Assembly (NCBI GenBank): GCA_035772785.1
Contig: JAOCPU010000001.1
Coordinates: 1,674,001 to 1,738,000, forward strand
From: Phlebiopsis flavidoalba
Taxonomy: Eukaryota > Basidiomycota > Agaricomycetes > Polyporales > Phanerochaetaceae
DNA length: 64,000 nucleotides
Direction: 5' to 3'
In this document: positions 49,496 to 61,011 of the stretch, in pieces
Layout of the letters: every line of letters begins with the position of its first letter
How positions within the stretch are numbered: position 1 is the stretch's first letter
Notes under the pieces: model-generated
Databases searched by the model: none
Seen by the model: only the letters and a program-made list of their open reading frames with translations
What the model was told of the DNA's origin: nothing
Program-made: the position numbers and the translations under genes

Positions 49496-51100
49496 CTTGA
49501 ATCAAGTGCTACGAGTCTAGTGTGGTGTAAATGGAAAGGTTGGAAGGTATTAGAGTGAGCAAATGAGAAGGGTCCAGGAGAATGAGCGTCGGAGGGAGGA
49601 TGGTAACACTCGAGTAGGGCACACCCGCCGATTTTGTGTATCTAGAGGGTCGAGGGAAAAATTAATATTACCAAGACTGGCGTCATCGGGCTTCAGCAAT
49701 TCGGAATGTCGAGGCGTCTGGACGACCTCGCGTTGCGCCACTAATAGCTTAAAGTACCCTGGGGGATAGAGACAAAGGTAGATGTATATACCAGCGTTGA
49801 CGGCGACACGAGCAGCGACTCTGGATTCGGTTCACAGAGGACTTTGAACGTTTGGTCTATGAACTTCAAATTGAGCGGCTTAGGCGTCGGCGCTTAATCC
49901 ATCAACGCTTCGAGAGTTGGCGCCCTCTCCCCAAGTCCCGACCCCGAGGCCCATACAGCACCATGATGGAGGCGTTCCATGTCCTTTGGAGTGTCCCACG
50001 ACGCCAACCACGTCCATAAACGATTGTAGTTTCCAAAACGGCCACCTACATGCATCACGTCGTTTCCGCTCATGTTATCATATACTCTTCATACATGATA
50101 ACCAACGTCGCCTATCCTTCGTTGGCATGAGATGCGAGAGACCAGCCAATGTCAACCCCTCAAGCTACCTGACATTAGTGTTGACAGCCTTGTTCCCTGT
50201 GGATACTCCTACCTGTTGTCCATTTCTCGGTCCCCCCCCCATTCTTCAATGAAGGTAAGAGCTTCCAGCTGATTCGGAATTTCCTTTGCCCCCACTGAGA
50301 ATGAGAACTCATTTTCCCCCCCCAAGCCAAATGCGACGTTGAGACATACGGTGCAGACATTACCATCGATCTGATTGAGCTGCAGCGGCCGCTCTTGTAA
50401 GACTCTGAACCAAGTCTTTGGTACGCCGGCTCAACCCCCCTGGGGAAAGCGTAGGTGCAAAAAGTCGTAAGCGACTGTCAAGATATTCACCTCTGATGGC
50501 AACTGAGACGATGCGTTTCGTACTGTCATGATCATGTCACCGCCAGGTCGACCATGCATCAAGAAACAAAATATAATCGCACTTCCAGTCGGACTACCAC
50601 GACCATGCTCCCTCGCCCCAGCGCGGCCTCGCAAGCCGGCGTGGTCACGCGCCCACTTCGAGTTCTCTGCGTCGGTTTACTAACCTATTCTTCGACCTTC
50701 GTCTTACATTATCCTCTCTTTTTCCTTCATCCGGTGCACTGGGCTTGCACGTCCACACTCTTTTTTGCACAGCCGGCGACTGGGCACTGTGCTGATAGCC
50801 TTAATCATACCTTTATTTGTTTATTCATCTCTCAGCAATAGGTCGAGGCAAGGACCTCTGAATGGCTCTGCCAAGCCGCCCCTCTGCTGTCTGCGTCGGT
50901 CCTCCCCTCCAACCGCCGCGACCTCCCGATCGCCCGCTCGCGCTCGCTGACGCCAGGGGCACCAAGAAATCCCCTCGCGCACGCCTAGCGCAGCTACGAT
51001 CGTCCTTATGTACACAACCGTGCGGAATCATCACCCCTTCCTGCCTCCCAACTGCGACCCCAGCGCTCCTGGTCAATCTCTCGAGCCAGACCGCCACCAA
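49496..51100. other. SQR-MSO1 interval with possible coding fragments
   Basis: Mostly intergenic. On minus, two fragments look protein-like: SEVNILTVAYDFLHLRFPQG at about 50436-50495, and ENEFSFSVGAKEIPNQLEAL with TFIEEWGGDRE near 50230-50310. They could be exons of an unrecognised gene of about 50.2-50.6 kb. I cannot name a family. The pyrimidine-rich stretch from 50660 on is probably the MSO1 promoter. Confidence 0.3.
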
Positions 51101-52108
51101 ATGAGCCGCGTGGACGCGCTCCGAGGCCAACTTCCGGAGTCCGCCGGTCCCGTCGTCGTTCCGCTGAACATCGCGAAACCCAGAAATCGAGACCTCTACG
51201 AAACTCGCGCCGGGGCTACGTCTGCTAATTCTGTCTCGAGCGATGAATCAGATCACGACTCTCTTTTGTCGAACCCATGGCCGAGTTCTGCCTCGTCTGC
51301 TACAAGCGTAGAAGACAATGTGGAGAAGGAGTTGCCTGAGCCCGTTGAAACAAAGGTCGCACCGGGCTTTGGTTCCTCCTTGTGGGGTCGGGTTGCGGAA
51401 GCGGCAGGGAATCTCACGGTCAGCGTGAGCCGTGCTTGGAGGACTAATGTCCTAAAGTACCTCGGGTGAAGGTATGGCTGAGATTCCGTATAAGGGCACT
51501 GGACTGACTTTTTGGTCGATTCCCCAGTGACACCGCCAGGCGAAGAAATTTTTTGAATCCCGTCTTACCCGGGCCATGAAAGCCTTATCATATCGAGCAA
51601 AGGCCCGCCACCCGTCTGATTTACCAGAGTGGTTGTTTGACGAGAAGGACGCGGAATCCGCTCTCGTGCCTCGGACGAGACGAGGTCCAGCGAGTCACCT
51701 GTTCAACGTGTTGCCTCTCCCAAACCAAAATGAACGACCAGTTCCCACATTCCCCAGCCAGCGTCACTTCTCCTGCTCCCAGCATCGCCCTCGCGCGCGG
51801 TGTCCACGAGGAAGGGTGGTGACGCAGAGAACGCAGCCACGATGTCGAGGGCTGCGCAGCGGCTGAAGGAGATGCGCGACGCAAAGGCGACTCGCACGCC
51901 CACTATCCGCTTTGTGGACAGTGTGCATCCGAGATATGCCAATCGGGGCGAGGAGACGACCCAAGAGAGAGTCTCTCCTACGCCTGCTCCACCCCCCTCA
52001 TTCCCTACGACTGCACCCATCGCCACCCCGAAACCTGTGGGAAGACGGCCCACTGCCGGTCGGGCTTCCCTCCAGCGTGCGGCCGCGAAGGACATGATTC
52101 TGCGCTGA
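51101..52108 (+). CDS. MSO1: Mso1-like Sec1-binding protein
   Basis: Mso1 binds the SM protein Sec1 and supports SNARE assembly at sites of secretion, bud growth and prospore membranes. The start at 51101 has ACCAA before ATG and gives MSRVDALRGQLPES, a Ser-rich acidic region, then FGSSLWGRVAEAAGNLTVSV (about 51370-51425) and SRAWRTNVLKYLG. After a GTATGG..CCCAG intron (about 51473-51530) come TPPGEE, then, past a frame break, RLTRAMKA (about 51565-51585) and RHPSDLPEWLFDEKD (about 51607-51650). These two segments are the Sec1-binding signature I associate with this family. The C-terminal part is basic and Pro/Thr-rich (AAQRLKEMRDAKATRTPTIR) and ends RAAAKDMILR. Fungal Mso1 proteins are usually 200-350 residues, which fits. 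Confidence 0.78.
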
Positions 52109-53289
52109 CATCACGGACACACGGAGTTCGTGGACTTTTTGTACTATACTATCAAGCTGCGCGCCCTGTACGGCTCCGACTGTCTCTACTCTGTACGACC
52201 AGGTTCTGTATGTAGACTGCCACCACTAGAGAGGAAACGTTGTTTTCCACCCGGTGATGACTTGTGCGCCTGCAGCCCTGTGACACGACGCCATTGAATG
52301 GGCAGACATTGATGGTTGTCGCCTAGTCAATCCACATCCGAGCACGCAACCTGCCGTACGCGTAGAGCGTAGTGTGGTGGCTTTCCGCGCCCCCGTCAAG
52401 CGTCACTGATATACAGATGACAGGCTTTCTTTGGCCATCATGCTGCGACGGGCACAGCTCAAGAGGAGCTAGGATGTTGCCACCATGCATGGCTGACTGA
52501 TCATCGAGCCGTCGCTGCGCCCCGACGTTGAAGGCAGTCAGAGCCGAGAGAGGAATCGACAGGTCACAAGGTTTTATGTAGTGCAAAACACCCAGCACGT
52601 GCCACGCGCACGCCGCTGAAATGAGATGCTCCAAAGGGCAAGCGTCGTGGAGGGAACTTGACAACCCGGACGGATGGGGAATTTGGTGCTCGGGGAAGTC
52701 GGTAATGAAGCTGGAAGAGCATTGGAGGTGTATAGTTAGCACACACCGTCTTTGTTCGCGGGGAGCAGGGCGGTAGTCGAGATGGCAGCGGGTCGCGAAG
52801 CAGGAGGCTGCAGAAGATACGGGAGGGCCCGTGACCAATCAGATTCTACTGACTTCGAACACACCGTCAATCTGGTCGAGGGGTAAAAGCGTCGAGAGCC
52901 CAAAGAGGTGATTGGTCGCGGGGGAGGGAAATTGATGCTCATCGAGCCTCCCCGAGGGAAAGGTCCTCTGCTGCTTTGATATCCACTGATCGGTTGCCTG
53001 ACGACTAAGTGACATGCGCAAGAAACTCAGCGCGCGGGGGAGTTATAACATCCCTCGGGGCTGCACACGCTCTTCATCCTTACCCCTTTCCTCCTGCTTC
53101 CCCCCCTCCTTTTCGTTCTCTATCTTTTTTACGTCGAGTTGATCCTCGACTGTATTCGTTCCTTCTCTTCGATAGAGCATACCTCACGTTCCCCAGGAGG
53201 GGTCTCAAGCTTTAGTCCGACCTAGTTCGTCGACGATTCCAACGGTCTTTTCATCATCTATCACTAGTATATAAGTCCTCTCTCCCACC
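52109..53289. promoter_or_regulatory. Cupredoxin gene upstream region
   Basis: About 1.2 kb. A 171-residue open frame on minus (52323-52838) has no family features, so I do not call it. From about 53080 to 53165 the plus strand is strongly CT-rich, as in many highly expressed basidiomycete promoters. A TATATAAG at 53270-53277 is only about 15 bases from the ATG, too close for a normal TATA box. Confidence 0.4.
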
Positions 53290-54820
53290 ATGGTTTTCAT
53301 TGCACCTGTTCTCGGCGCTGCCGCTCTTTTCGCGAGCCTTGTCTCTGCTGCCCCACGACCCATGCCCGATAGCTCCTCTGGCGATGAGGTTGCTGTCTCT
53401 GCCCCCAACGGCATCATTCTCTCTGACACCGCCGAGCTCTCTTCGTAAAGTACCAATTTTAATGAAAATATATTTTTTCTAATCGCTTGGCGATCCACAG
53501 TCAGCTCGCATCCGAGTCTGCCGCCGCGGTGTCCTCTGGCGTACTACGCAGCGACTACGACCAATGCCTACGGCTCTGCGCAGACCTCGGTCCGCTATGC
53601 GTATGGCTCCTATGCGTCGTCATCGTCGAACAACTACGGCGGCAACTACGGCGGGCAACTACGGTGGCAACTCCGGAAAACTACGGCGGCAACTACGGTG
53701 GCTACTCGATGGCAACCACGACCTCTGCTGCCTACAGCGCAGCTATGTCCACTCAGACCGCGATGGCAACCGCCGTCACCATGTCCTACGGCTCGGGAAG
53801 CAGCAGCTGGGGAGGATCTGGCTACAACGACTGCGTAAACCGTGAGTGTTACTCCTCCTGCATGCGCGCCCGACGCCTGCCTTTTTGAGATGTGGCGCTG
53901 ATCAGATTTTGACAGAATGCGTTGCCTCCTTCGGTGCTGCCACCAGCGATGTAGAGACGCCCACCACCGCCTCGTCTGGCAACAGCGGCTCGAGCGGCTC
54001 CGGCACTACCCACACCGTCATTGTTGCGCCCACTCAGGGTGTCCTCCGCTACGTCCCCTTCGCCGTCAACGCCTCCGTCGGTGACACCGTCCGCTTCATG
54101 TGGCAACGCCAACAACCACACCGTCACCAAGTCTTCTGAGCTCCAGCTCTGCAACAAGGGACCGGTGATGCGCCGTTTCGCCTCGGGCACCCACGACAAG
54201 GGCTTTACCTTCGACCAGGTCCGTCAACGACACCAACCCCGTCTTCTACTACTGCGGCACCCCGGGACAGGTGAAAAGGGCATGTTCGGGTATTATCAAC
54301 CGCCCACAGCGCTGCCCAACGCTGCCACCTCCGTCGGCATGATGTATGCCCTCACGCTGGTCTCGAACAGCACTCCGACCTCTCTGCGATGTTCGCGTAC
54401 ACGAGCAACATGACCAAGGGCAACCTCGCGGCCTCCCACCTGGGGCCAGAAACATTCGACCTCGCGCAGATGCCCGAGTGGTACCACGCGTCCGTCATGG
54501 AGAACGTCATGTACGCGCAGAACCTCTTTCACGCCGCCGAGGAACCCCGACACCCTCAGCGCAGACGACAAGGTCGACATGTCCGCGGGTGGCAAACCCA
54601 TCAAGTTCCCCATGGACATCACCGCCGCCCTCAACAACGCCGCTTCCGGTAGCGCTGTCCTCGAGCGGCGCCGCCTCCGCAGCAGCAGCAGCAACCTCCG
54701 CCTCCGCCTCTGCGTCCGCGACCCCGACGTCGGCTGCGACGAACGGTGCCCGCTGGCACCTTCGTCTCTGGCGGCCTCGTCGGCGCGGCCGTCTTCATGG
54801 CGACCCTTCTTGTGCTTTAA
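53290..54820 (+). CDS. Secreted cupredoxin-domain protein, probably GPI-anchored
   Basis: Extracellular fungal cupredoxins are blue-copper-like surface proteins; some resemble plant phytocyanins. The start at 53290 gives a signal peptide (MVFIAPVLGAAALFASLVSA, cleaved before APRP). A Tyr/Ser/Asn-rich region carries NYGG repeats (53626-53703) and Cys pairs (NDCVN, intron, CVASFG). The cupredoxin domain starts THTVIVAPTQGVLRYVPFAV (about 54010-54070), then VGDTVRFMW, NNHTVTKSS (about 54108-54140) with a His ligand, and ELQLCNK with Cys. A second Cys/His/Met set is only partly readable around 54245-54300. Further on, ADDKVDMSAGGKPIKFPMDI and a Ser/Ala-rich stalk (54650-54760) lead to a hydrophobic tail SGGLVGAAVFMATLLVL typical of GPI signals. 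The stop is at 54818-54820. At least two introns and several frame breaks. Confidence 0.85.
53626..53703 (+). repeat. NYGG-coding repeat in the cupredoxin gene
   Basis: About five units of AACTACGGCGGC-like sequence, encoding Asn-Tyr-Gly-Gly. Units differ mostly at third positions, and an inserted base (CGGGCAAC near 53655) shifts the frame once. Confidence 0.85.
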
Positions 54821-55173
54821 AAGCTCGTACTTTTTGTGCTTTGAGCTTGGACTCTCTAGTATACCACTGTAGATAGTTTCCGTTGTGTTTTCGTTGTGCA
54901 TGGACACTGGACACTCTAGCTACATTCCGCTTTTACACACCACTTTTGAAGCAGTACTACAAGCTCGCATGCGAGGAAAGGCTTTAGGTCCCCGTTGTAG
55001 TAGTAGTTTTTCTCAACTATAACTATAACGGTGATCCACTAAAAGTCTTGCTGGTGTGCGAAATGTTGAAATGTTCGAGAGTCGCTGACGAGAAGTCTGA
55101 ATGAGACGGGGATAGGGTGTATTCTTATTCGTACATTGCCTTCTATAAGGCTCGATAGTATGTCTTTGAACAT
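54821..55173. other. Convergent 3' interval cupredoxin / kynureninase
   Basis: About 350 bases between two converging stops; AT-richer than the flanking genes. No open frame of interest. Confidence 0.5.
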
Positions 55174-56921
55174 CTACAGTGTTCTCTTGTTCATATCCTG
55201 GCGTAGTTCCCCAAGGGCCTCCTCTAGCATCGCCGCGCCTCGTTCACAATCCTCAAACGTACTGTATAGCGCACAGGGTGCCAACCGAATCACGTCGGGC
55301 TTCCTCGAGTCACCAACGACATTTTTCCGCGCTCTGCGAGTCCATCCATCACTTTAGGCATTGTTCTTCCCCCCGTTGGCAAGAACACCAGTGACAGTTG
55401 GGATCCACGAGAAGCGGGTCGACGGAGTGATGATCGTAAATCCGAATACCTCACCGGCCTCGCCTTGCTTCTCGACCTCTCCCGCGACGTCGGATGCGAT
55501 CCAAAACGCGCTTTGGTGAAGCAGTGTTTTCGAGGTAGCCGGTGACGGGACGGAGGGACCTCTCCCTGAGCGGTGACGCATACCGACCCGCTTCGCGGAA
55601 GACTTGCAGTGAACCAAGCAGTGATACAGTAGCGAGGACAGAGGGGTTTGATTGCTGGAATCCTTGAGCGCCTGGGGATGGCAGAGAATAAGCGGTGGCA
55701 TGGTAAAGCGCGTTTTTTGGGTCATGACCCCACCAGCCCGCATACCTTTGGGCGCGGTTAGACCGCGAATCATTTCGTGTAGACTAGTCACATACTCTGT
55801 TGGTTTGCTCGCCCACTGCTCGTGAACGAACAGGCAAGCCAATGCCTCCCGGACCTGAGTTGAGGTATGTTTGTACGTGCACCAAACCGCAAAATCGACG
55901 TCCCAGTCGTGTAGATACAGTGGGACGTTGCCGACAGCGTGAGCGAGATCCCACCCACAGACGCAACCCTACGAAAGCGGTGAGTAGTAGTGCTTGACTG
56001 TAAACGTCACGGAGCTAAGTACCTGTGCCTTGGCTGCCTTCGTCACGCTTTGCATGGGGAACCACTGACCGGTGTAATATTGTACGCGCGGAGAACAACA
56101 CGAGAGCAATAGTGTGACCATTTTGCTTAGCGATCGCGTCTAAGATGTCCTCTCTTCGCGTAATGTCAAAATTCTCCAGAGCGGGGACTCAATTCAATGA
56201 GAGCATCAGCGGGGTCATAGCCGTGGCGGGCAATTTGTGTGGCGAAGGCGTACTGCACTAGAAGTTCAGGGCCTCCTTCAAATATCACAAAGACTAGTGG
56301 AGCACACCTGGTCCGACGGAAAGGCCTTGGCCTCACACAATATCTTGTACCTCGCCGCAGTGGGTCCTTATAAAATGTGTTGATCATTAAGTGTAGGTTG
56401 GCCGTTAGGGTGCCCATACAGGCTACTTCGGACTCATGGGCGCCTTGACTTTCCCGTAAGTAGGTACTTGGGAGTGCTCAAAGGTAAAACTTACCGACCA
56501 GATCTGCAAGGATAGTGGGTGGACTGTGTCTGCGATGTACATCCAGCTGCGGTCGTGCGGATGATCAAAGTGGCCCTCCACGCCTCTGTACGAAGACGAG
56601 GACGATCAATGATGTCCTGCATCTTGGACGACCGCTCTGATTCACCGTGTGCCCCATACTTCTAGCTCCTCTTGGACGAGTCTTCGAGATCGTTTGGGGA
56701 GTGCCCCCGAGAGAGTTGCCACATAGTACGTGCATGGCTGGTCAACTACAAACGACTTCCCGGTTTTAGGAGGTACGAGCAGGGGCCTAGAGAGGACTCA
56801 CGTAACGGCCCTGCCACCTTAGCAGCCTTCATAGACCGATTGGTGTGGTTATCACGAACTCATCCCGATATTTGCTCAAGGCGTCCTCCTTCTCAGGCTG
56901 TTTAAATCGGTCGGGCGACAT
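55174..56921 (-). CDS. BNA5: Kynureninase
   Basis: PLP enzyme that cleaves kynurenine or 3-hydroxykynurenine to (hydroxy)anthranilate plus alanine, in tryptophan breakdown and de novo NAD synthesis. The start at 56921 gives [20 protein letters not shown], then the substrate loop region and a segment near 56570-56660 with [35 protein letters not shown] (56365-56417) and [20 protein letters not shown] (56166-56230) follow. The PLP region has [20 protein letters not shown] (about 55915-55975), [13 protein letters not shown] with the Schiff-base Lys, and [10 protein letters not shown]. Then come [10 protein letters not shown] and LQVFREAGM, a late FGFTIITPS (about 55430), and [20 protein letters not shown] before [11 protein letters not shown]. 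The stop is at 55174-55176. Frame breaks occur, one right after the Lys codon. Family length is about 450-480 residues; this fits with about five introns. Confidence 0.93.
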
Positions 56922-57028
56922 GGCGCGCAACGCAATCACAGGTCGGTTTGCCGAGATAAGGCAGAAAGACGATGACGACCAGGCGCTTACGCGCGCGCTC
57001 GCAGCGTTTTTTTTTGCAGGTCTCCAGC

Positions 57029-60000
57029 ATGTCGACGGTCGCAGCAGGCAGCATCGACCCTCGTGTCCAGTATCTGCCTTGCTGCTGCGCCTTTTGCTCG
57101 CGACGGGGTTAACCTGCCACCAAACGCATACCCAGCCCAGTTCATCATCTGCACTATATGCGAAAGTAAAATGGTGTCTGCGAACGCGATTACTCAGCCT
57201 CGCGCTCAGCCTGCAGCGATGTCGGGCGTGTCGTCTGGAATGGCCAGCCCTATTCAATATGTTCCTCAGCCTCCAGGACAGCCCCAAGCCGACTATCACC
57301 ATAAAAACCCAGAAAACCTGCTGCTACTCATCAGTCTCATACAAACCACTGGTCATCAAAATACCTGGCGGCAACCCGAGGAGCGCATCTGGTACGAGGA
57401 GACCTCAGCCTACGATTCCTGGACAGGAAAAGGTCAAGTTTCGAAGTTGAAAGGTGCCGCCAAAACGCAAAACATCTCAACAAATACATACACGGTTGTG
57501 TCCTCGTCCAAGGGCGAATTACCGCAGCTCCTCGTCCGCGATGGGCCGAAGCGGACGAAAGAAGCTATTGCTACTCTGTCCACCAGACCGCACTTCAACG
57601 ACAAGGGCGAATATTTGACCATTAGTCCGTCAATCCCAAGCACATCTCGGCTCGGCCAAGATGGTCAGATCTCTACCCGTCCGAGAAAATCTATTGGAAC
57701 TCGTTATCTGACTGTTAGCCAGAGTCTACACTAGCCTCGTCCCATTACAAGGACGTCCCGTTTCGGTGTGTGATGCATGGCCGTATTCTGCTTCAACAAC
57801 AATTTCCACCTGGCCGATTACGTGGGAGAGTATACCCGTTTCAAGCTTCGTCGCCTTTTGGTCGTAACGCCCACGATCGGCACGACTTCCGTTGTCAAGT
57901 GGTAAAATGGTCCTCCCCTGCCCCTTGCCACACCGAAAGATGAAGAAATGTCTTCAGCTTCGGCGTGCGTCCTCGGTTGACGCTCCGTGAGACTCCCAAG
58001 TCGCCCCTCTCTGAATAAGCAAGATATCCCCACCCCCACTTTCGGCTCCTCTGCCGTCAGCCTCTCGGACATCGCAGAGCGGTGTGTCCATCCCCTACAA
58101 CTCGCCCTTGTAGACAGCTCAACTGTAATCAGTCCTACAACCGGCCCTCACATCCATGTATCTTCTGTGACGGCTGTCTACAGAGCCCAGCTCTAAAGAC
58201 CCTTCTCACCCAGTGATGACCCTCATGCTATGATGCCCCAAATCGCAAGCAAGACTATGCGGATTTCAGAACCGACCGTCAGCCTTACCGGAGAGCAGTG
58301 CAGCCTCAGCCAATCCACTGCGACGTAAGAGCGAGCCTCTGATGCCTCCTCCTGCTGATAGTCCACGAAGCCAACTATCCGAATCCCACAGCTGTTTAAG
58401 TCGCCACCTGCAGTCAACGCAACGGGGAGTCCCCTGAAGAAAAGGCCGCGGATCTTAGAGGCGAATGACAAGTGCGTCTTGCCAACTCCGCTCCTCCTTC
58501 CTCGCGCCAGAGCTCTCCCGGTCGCGCCAGTACCTGTAATCTTCCAGCGTACATTCGTCACCCGAGATGCCACTTGCGTCATTACATTCACGCACACGAC
58601 CCGCGCGATATAGGCCGAGGGACGGTAGGATGAGGACAACATCTGGATGGAATAGCGATCTGTTCTGAGGACTGACACCGGTATAGAGTCTTCGGGATGA
58701 ATAGGAGAACAGGGCGGGATCGAGAGGTAACAGCAGGAATGGGCGCGTGAGCGGACCACCGGACGCGCTCGGGAAACGGGGGGCTCAGTCTTTCGTGTAT
58801 GCATTCGAACCAAATGTCATAACCTCCTCGTTATCCGTGGACCAAGTGGCAGATGTGCCATACCTGCCGCGTCAAGTTCAGACAACGCTCGCGATAAGAA
58901 CGAAACAACAGCATGTTCGCGCTAGCAACAGACGTGGTGGAGGTGGAAGCGACACTGCAGGAGCGACCCGCAAGTGTGCACTCAGGACGTGCAAGAATAC
59001 CTACCCTCCTTTTCCGTGTATCGCTGTGGGAAAGCTACGATGTGAATCCATAGTCGCACACGTTTAGTCGTACGTCGGCAGTCGAGGAAACGCAGATACG
59101 GGTGATCTGCGGTCTAGCTTCGATGAGATGGGAGAAGACTTCCGGAGCCTATGGCGAGAAGGCGTTCCTCGACGGGGTCAACTTCAGCAAAAGTTGAAGC
59201 TCACATTCAAGGGCGAGACAGTCGCCAGCCCACGTAGAAGCGCGCCAAGCCGGCCCGCCTCCCAGTGTGGAAGGTGCCCTCTGGCTCGTAATGTATGATC
59301 ACATCATAACGCATAGGGCACAGACTAAGAAAATCAGTTAGGTCACTTCCAGATAACAACACAGTACCGTTATCCTCTGTACCACTACACCGAACTCTTA
59401 CTCGAGAGCTCTTCCAAACTCGTCTCTTGGGTTTAGTGTCACCGGCACTGGCGGAACGCAATACCTGCTCTTTAAGTTGGTGAGAAATACACCGCTAGAG
59501 AGCGTTCAAGCTACAGTGTTTGCATTCGAGGGGAGGCGAGTTTCTCCGTCATCTCGGACCCTTGCGGGGCGGTGAAAGACCGTCTTGTTGGCGTACTAAG
59601 ATCCCAGTTAATCCAGGCCGACATCGCAAAGGCCCTCGAATGCAGGTTCTCGTACGGTCCAATCCTAGCTTTGATATAATATGCCTCTTTTCCTAATGAT
59701 GATATTGTGGACATGCTTTCGGATACCAAGTTGAACCACTGGCACTATCATCGGACAGTACACGGTGTGCACATAACATAATCGTACCTGTGCCAGTCAA
59801 GCCCGAGGCGCCAAACCCTCAGTCTCCCAATCTAGTCCATGGATTTCGATGGCACGACTGTGTTTGCCGGCCGTCGGCTCTAGTGTACCCGAAGATCCCT
59901 TAGACGAACTCATTTAACCGTCGCACTGACGACGACACTACGGACCCACACTAAGCCATTCAGGTAAACATCTCTCCCGAAGAACCGGTCTCCGCGTCAA

Positions 60001-60344
60001 GAATGCGCAGTAGCTCTCCAACTCCTATCGGACCACACACTCGTTGCTGAGGCCTAAGGTGTCAGCCCAACCCGAGCCCTCCATCAATCCCGATCCCGAT
60101 GTCGCCACGCCCCTGCTATCCTTACCAACACCCCTCTGAAAATCTCGGTATCCGACGTCAACCCCGTCCAAGACCTCCCCCGTGGACAGAAGCCATCGAC
60201 AACTACTGCGGTCGTGGTCCAAACCCATGGTCGTTGAGCTCAATGATATCCCTCCTCCTGCGGACCGCTAGGGCTCGGCACCGGGCTATTGCTCTGCCCA
60301 CGAGCCTTGGCGGTACGATCGTGCGATTCCCGCTTGATCGCTGA
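57029..60344 (+). CDS. Unrecognised multi-exon protein
   Basis: I do not recognise this gene. Coding-like runs in changing frames suggest one long gene on plus: MSTVAAGSIDPRVQYLPCCC (57029 on) with CAFC and CTIC Cys pairs, PIQYVPQPPGQPQ (about 57250), SYKPLVIKIPGGNP (about 57336), a Ser/Thr-rich stretch to 57734, QQQFPPGRLRGRVYPFQAS (about 57795), TGPHIHVSSVTAVYRAQL (about 58140), VTGTGGTQYLLFKLVRNTPL then ESVQATVFAFEG (about 59440-59535), and DVATPLLSLPTPLKISVSDV (60109 on). The last open frame ends at 60344. The early Cys pairs could bind zinc. The start lies 107 bases from the divergent kynureninase start, but TTTTTTTTTGCAG just before the ATG looks like a splice acceptor, so an upstream exon is possible. 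It may be two genes. Confidence 0.4.
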
Positions 60345-60837
60345 GTACCGGGAACTACCCCTATAGTTGTACTCTTGTATTGTGCTCCCTTATTTTTGAT
60401 ATTTATTACTCTACCTTGGTCGAGTGCCGATCTTTTTTTTGTTAAGCTCGTGTCGTTCTAGTTGCCGTATCATGCTAACACTCACCCCAGTTTATCTAAA
60501 TGCCTTGGCCGGCCGATTTCCTTTCATGCGATTTGCTGCACACGCATTTTCTTTATAGGAACGTGTCAAAACTTAAGTTGGTTATGGCAATCGTCGCACA
60601 TGCTTCTAGACCCATTATTCGCCGTCGAATTATTGTGTGTCGATCGAGTCTTTCAGCCTCTGTTGCACTAAAATGGTCTTACTTCTATTGCGTAACCGGG
60701 ACATGTATTGGTACGACTATTACGTCGCGATAGTGTCGAGCATCACTGCTCGTCAGGGAATAACCACATCCCACGACATGTCACAGAATACGAATACGTC
60801 TGCCAAATTCTACGGTTTGCACCGCAAAAAAAGGACT
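60345..60837. other. Intergenic, T-rich
   Basis: About 490 bases with T-rich runs (for example near 60385-60450). It is probably the 3' region of the preceding gene and of the small minus-strand gene. Nothing else seen. Confidence 0.45.
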
Positions 60838-61011
60838 TTAAAATCCGAAGATGTCGTCAATCTCGTCTTTTTTCTTGCGCTTCTTTTTGGTAGGCCCCTC
60901 TTGTGCACCTGAAGTTGTGGGTTTTGTTCGTTTTACCGGTGCGTTCCCCGAGTCTTTGACCTTTGTAGTTTTTGTAGGCGAGCGTTGTACTGTAGTTCGG
61001 GCTTGTGGCAT
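60838..61011 (-). CDS. Small basic protein, 57 residues
   Basis: The start at 61011 gives MPQARTTVQRSPTKTTKVKD, a Thr/Lys-rich middle, then GPTKKKRKKKDEIDDIFGF and stop. The KKKRKKK string is a strong nuclear or nucleolar localisation signal. The acidic-hydrophobic end (DEIDDIFGF) looks like a short binding peptide, as on several small fungal and animal nuclear proteins. I cannot name it with certainty. It is intact and uninterrupted. The frame stays open upstream to 61110, but that part is hydrophobic and unlike the rest; it may be an intron or 5' leader. Confidence 0.55.
   Translation of the reverse strand: MPQARTTVQRSPTKTTKVKDSGNAPVKRTKPTTSGAQEGPTKKKRKKKDEIDDIFGF

Noticed and set aside
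52323..52838. 171-residue open frame on minus in the cupredoxin upstream region
   Set aside because: No recognisable motif; position fits a promoter region.
8182..57000. Reading the frame-broken genes as pseudogenes
   Set aside because: Breaks are one-base, some in homopolymers, and affect single-copy essential families alike; sequencing error is simpler.
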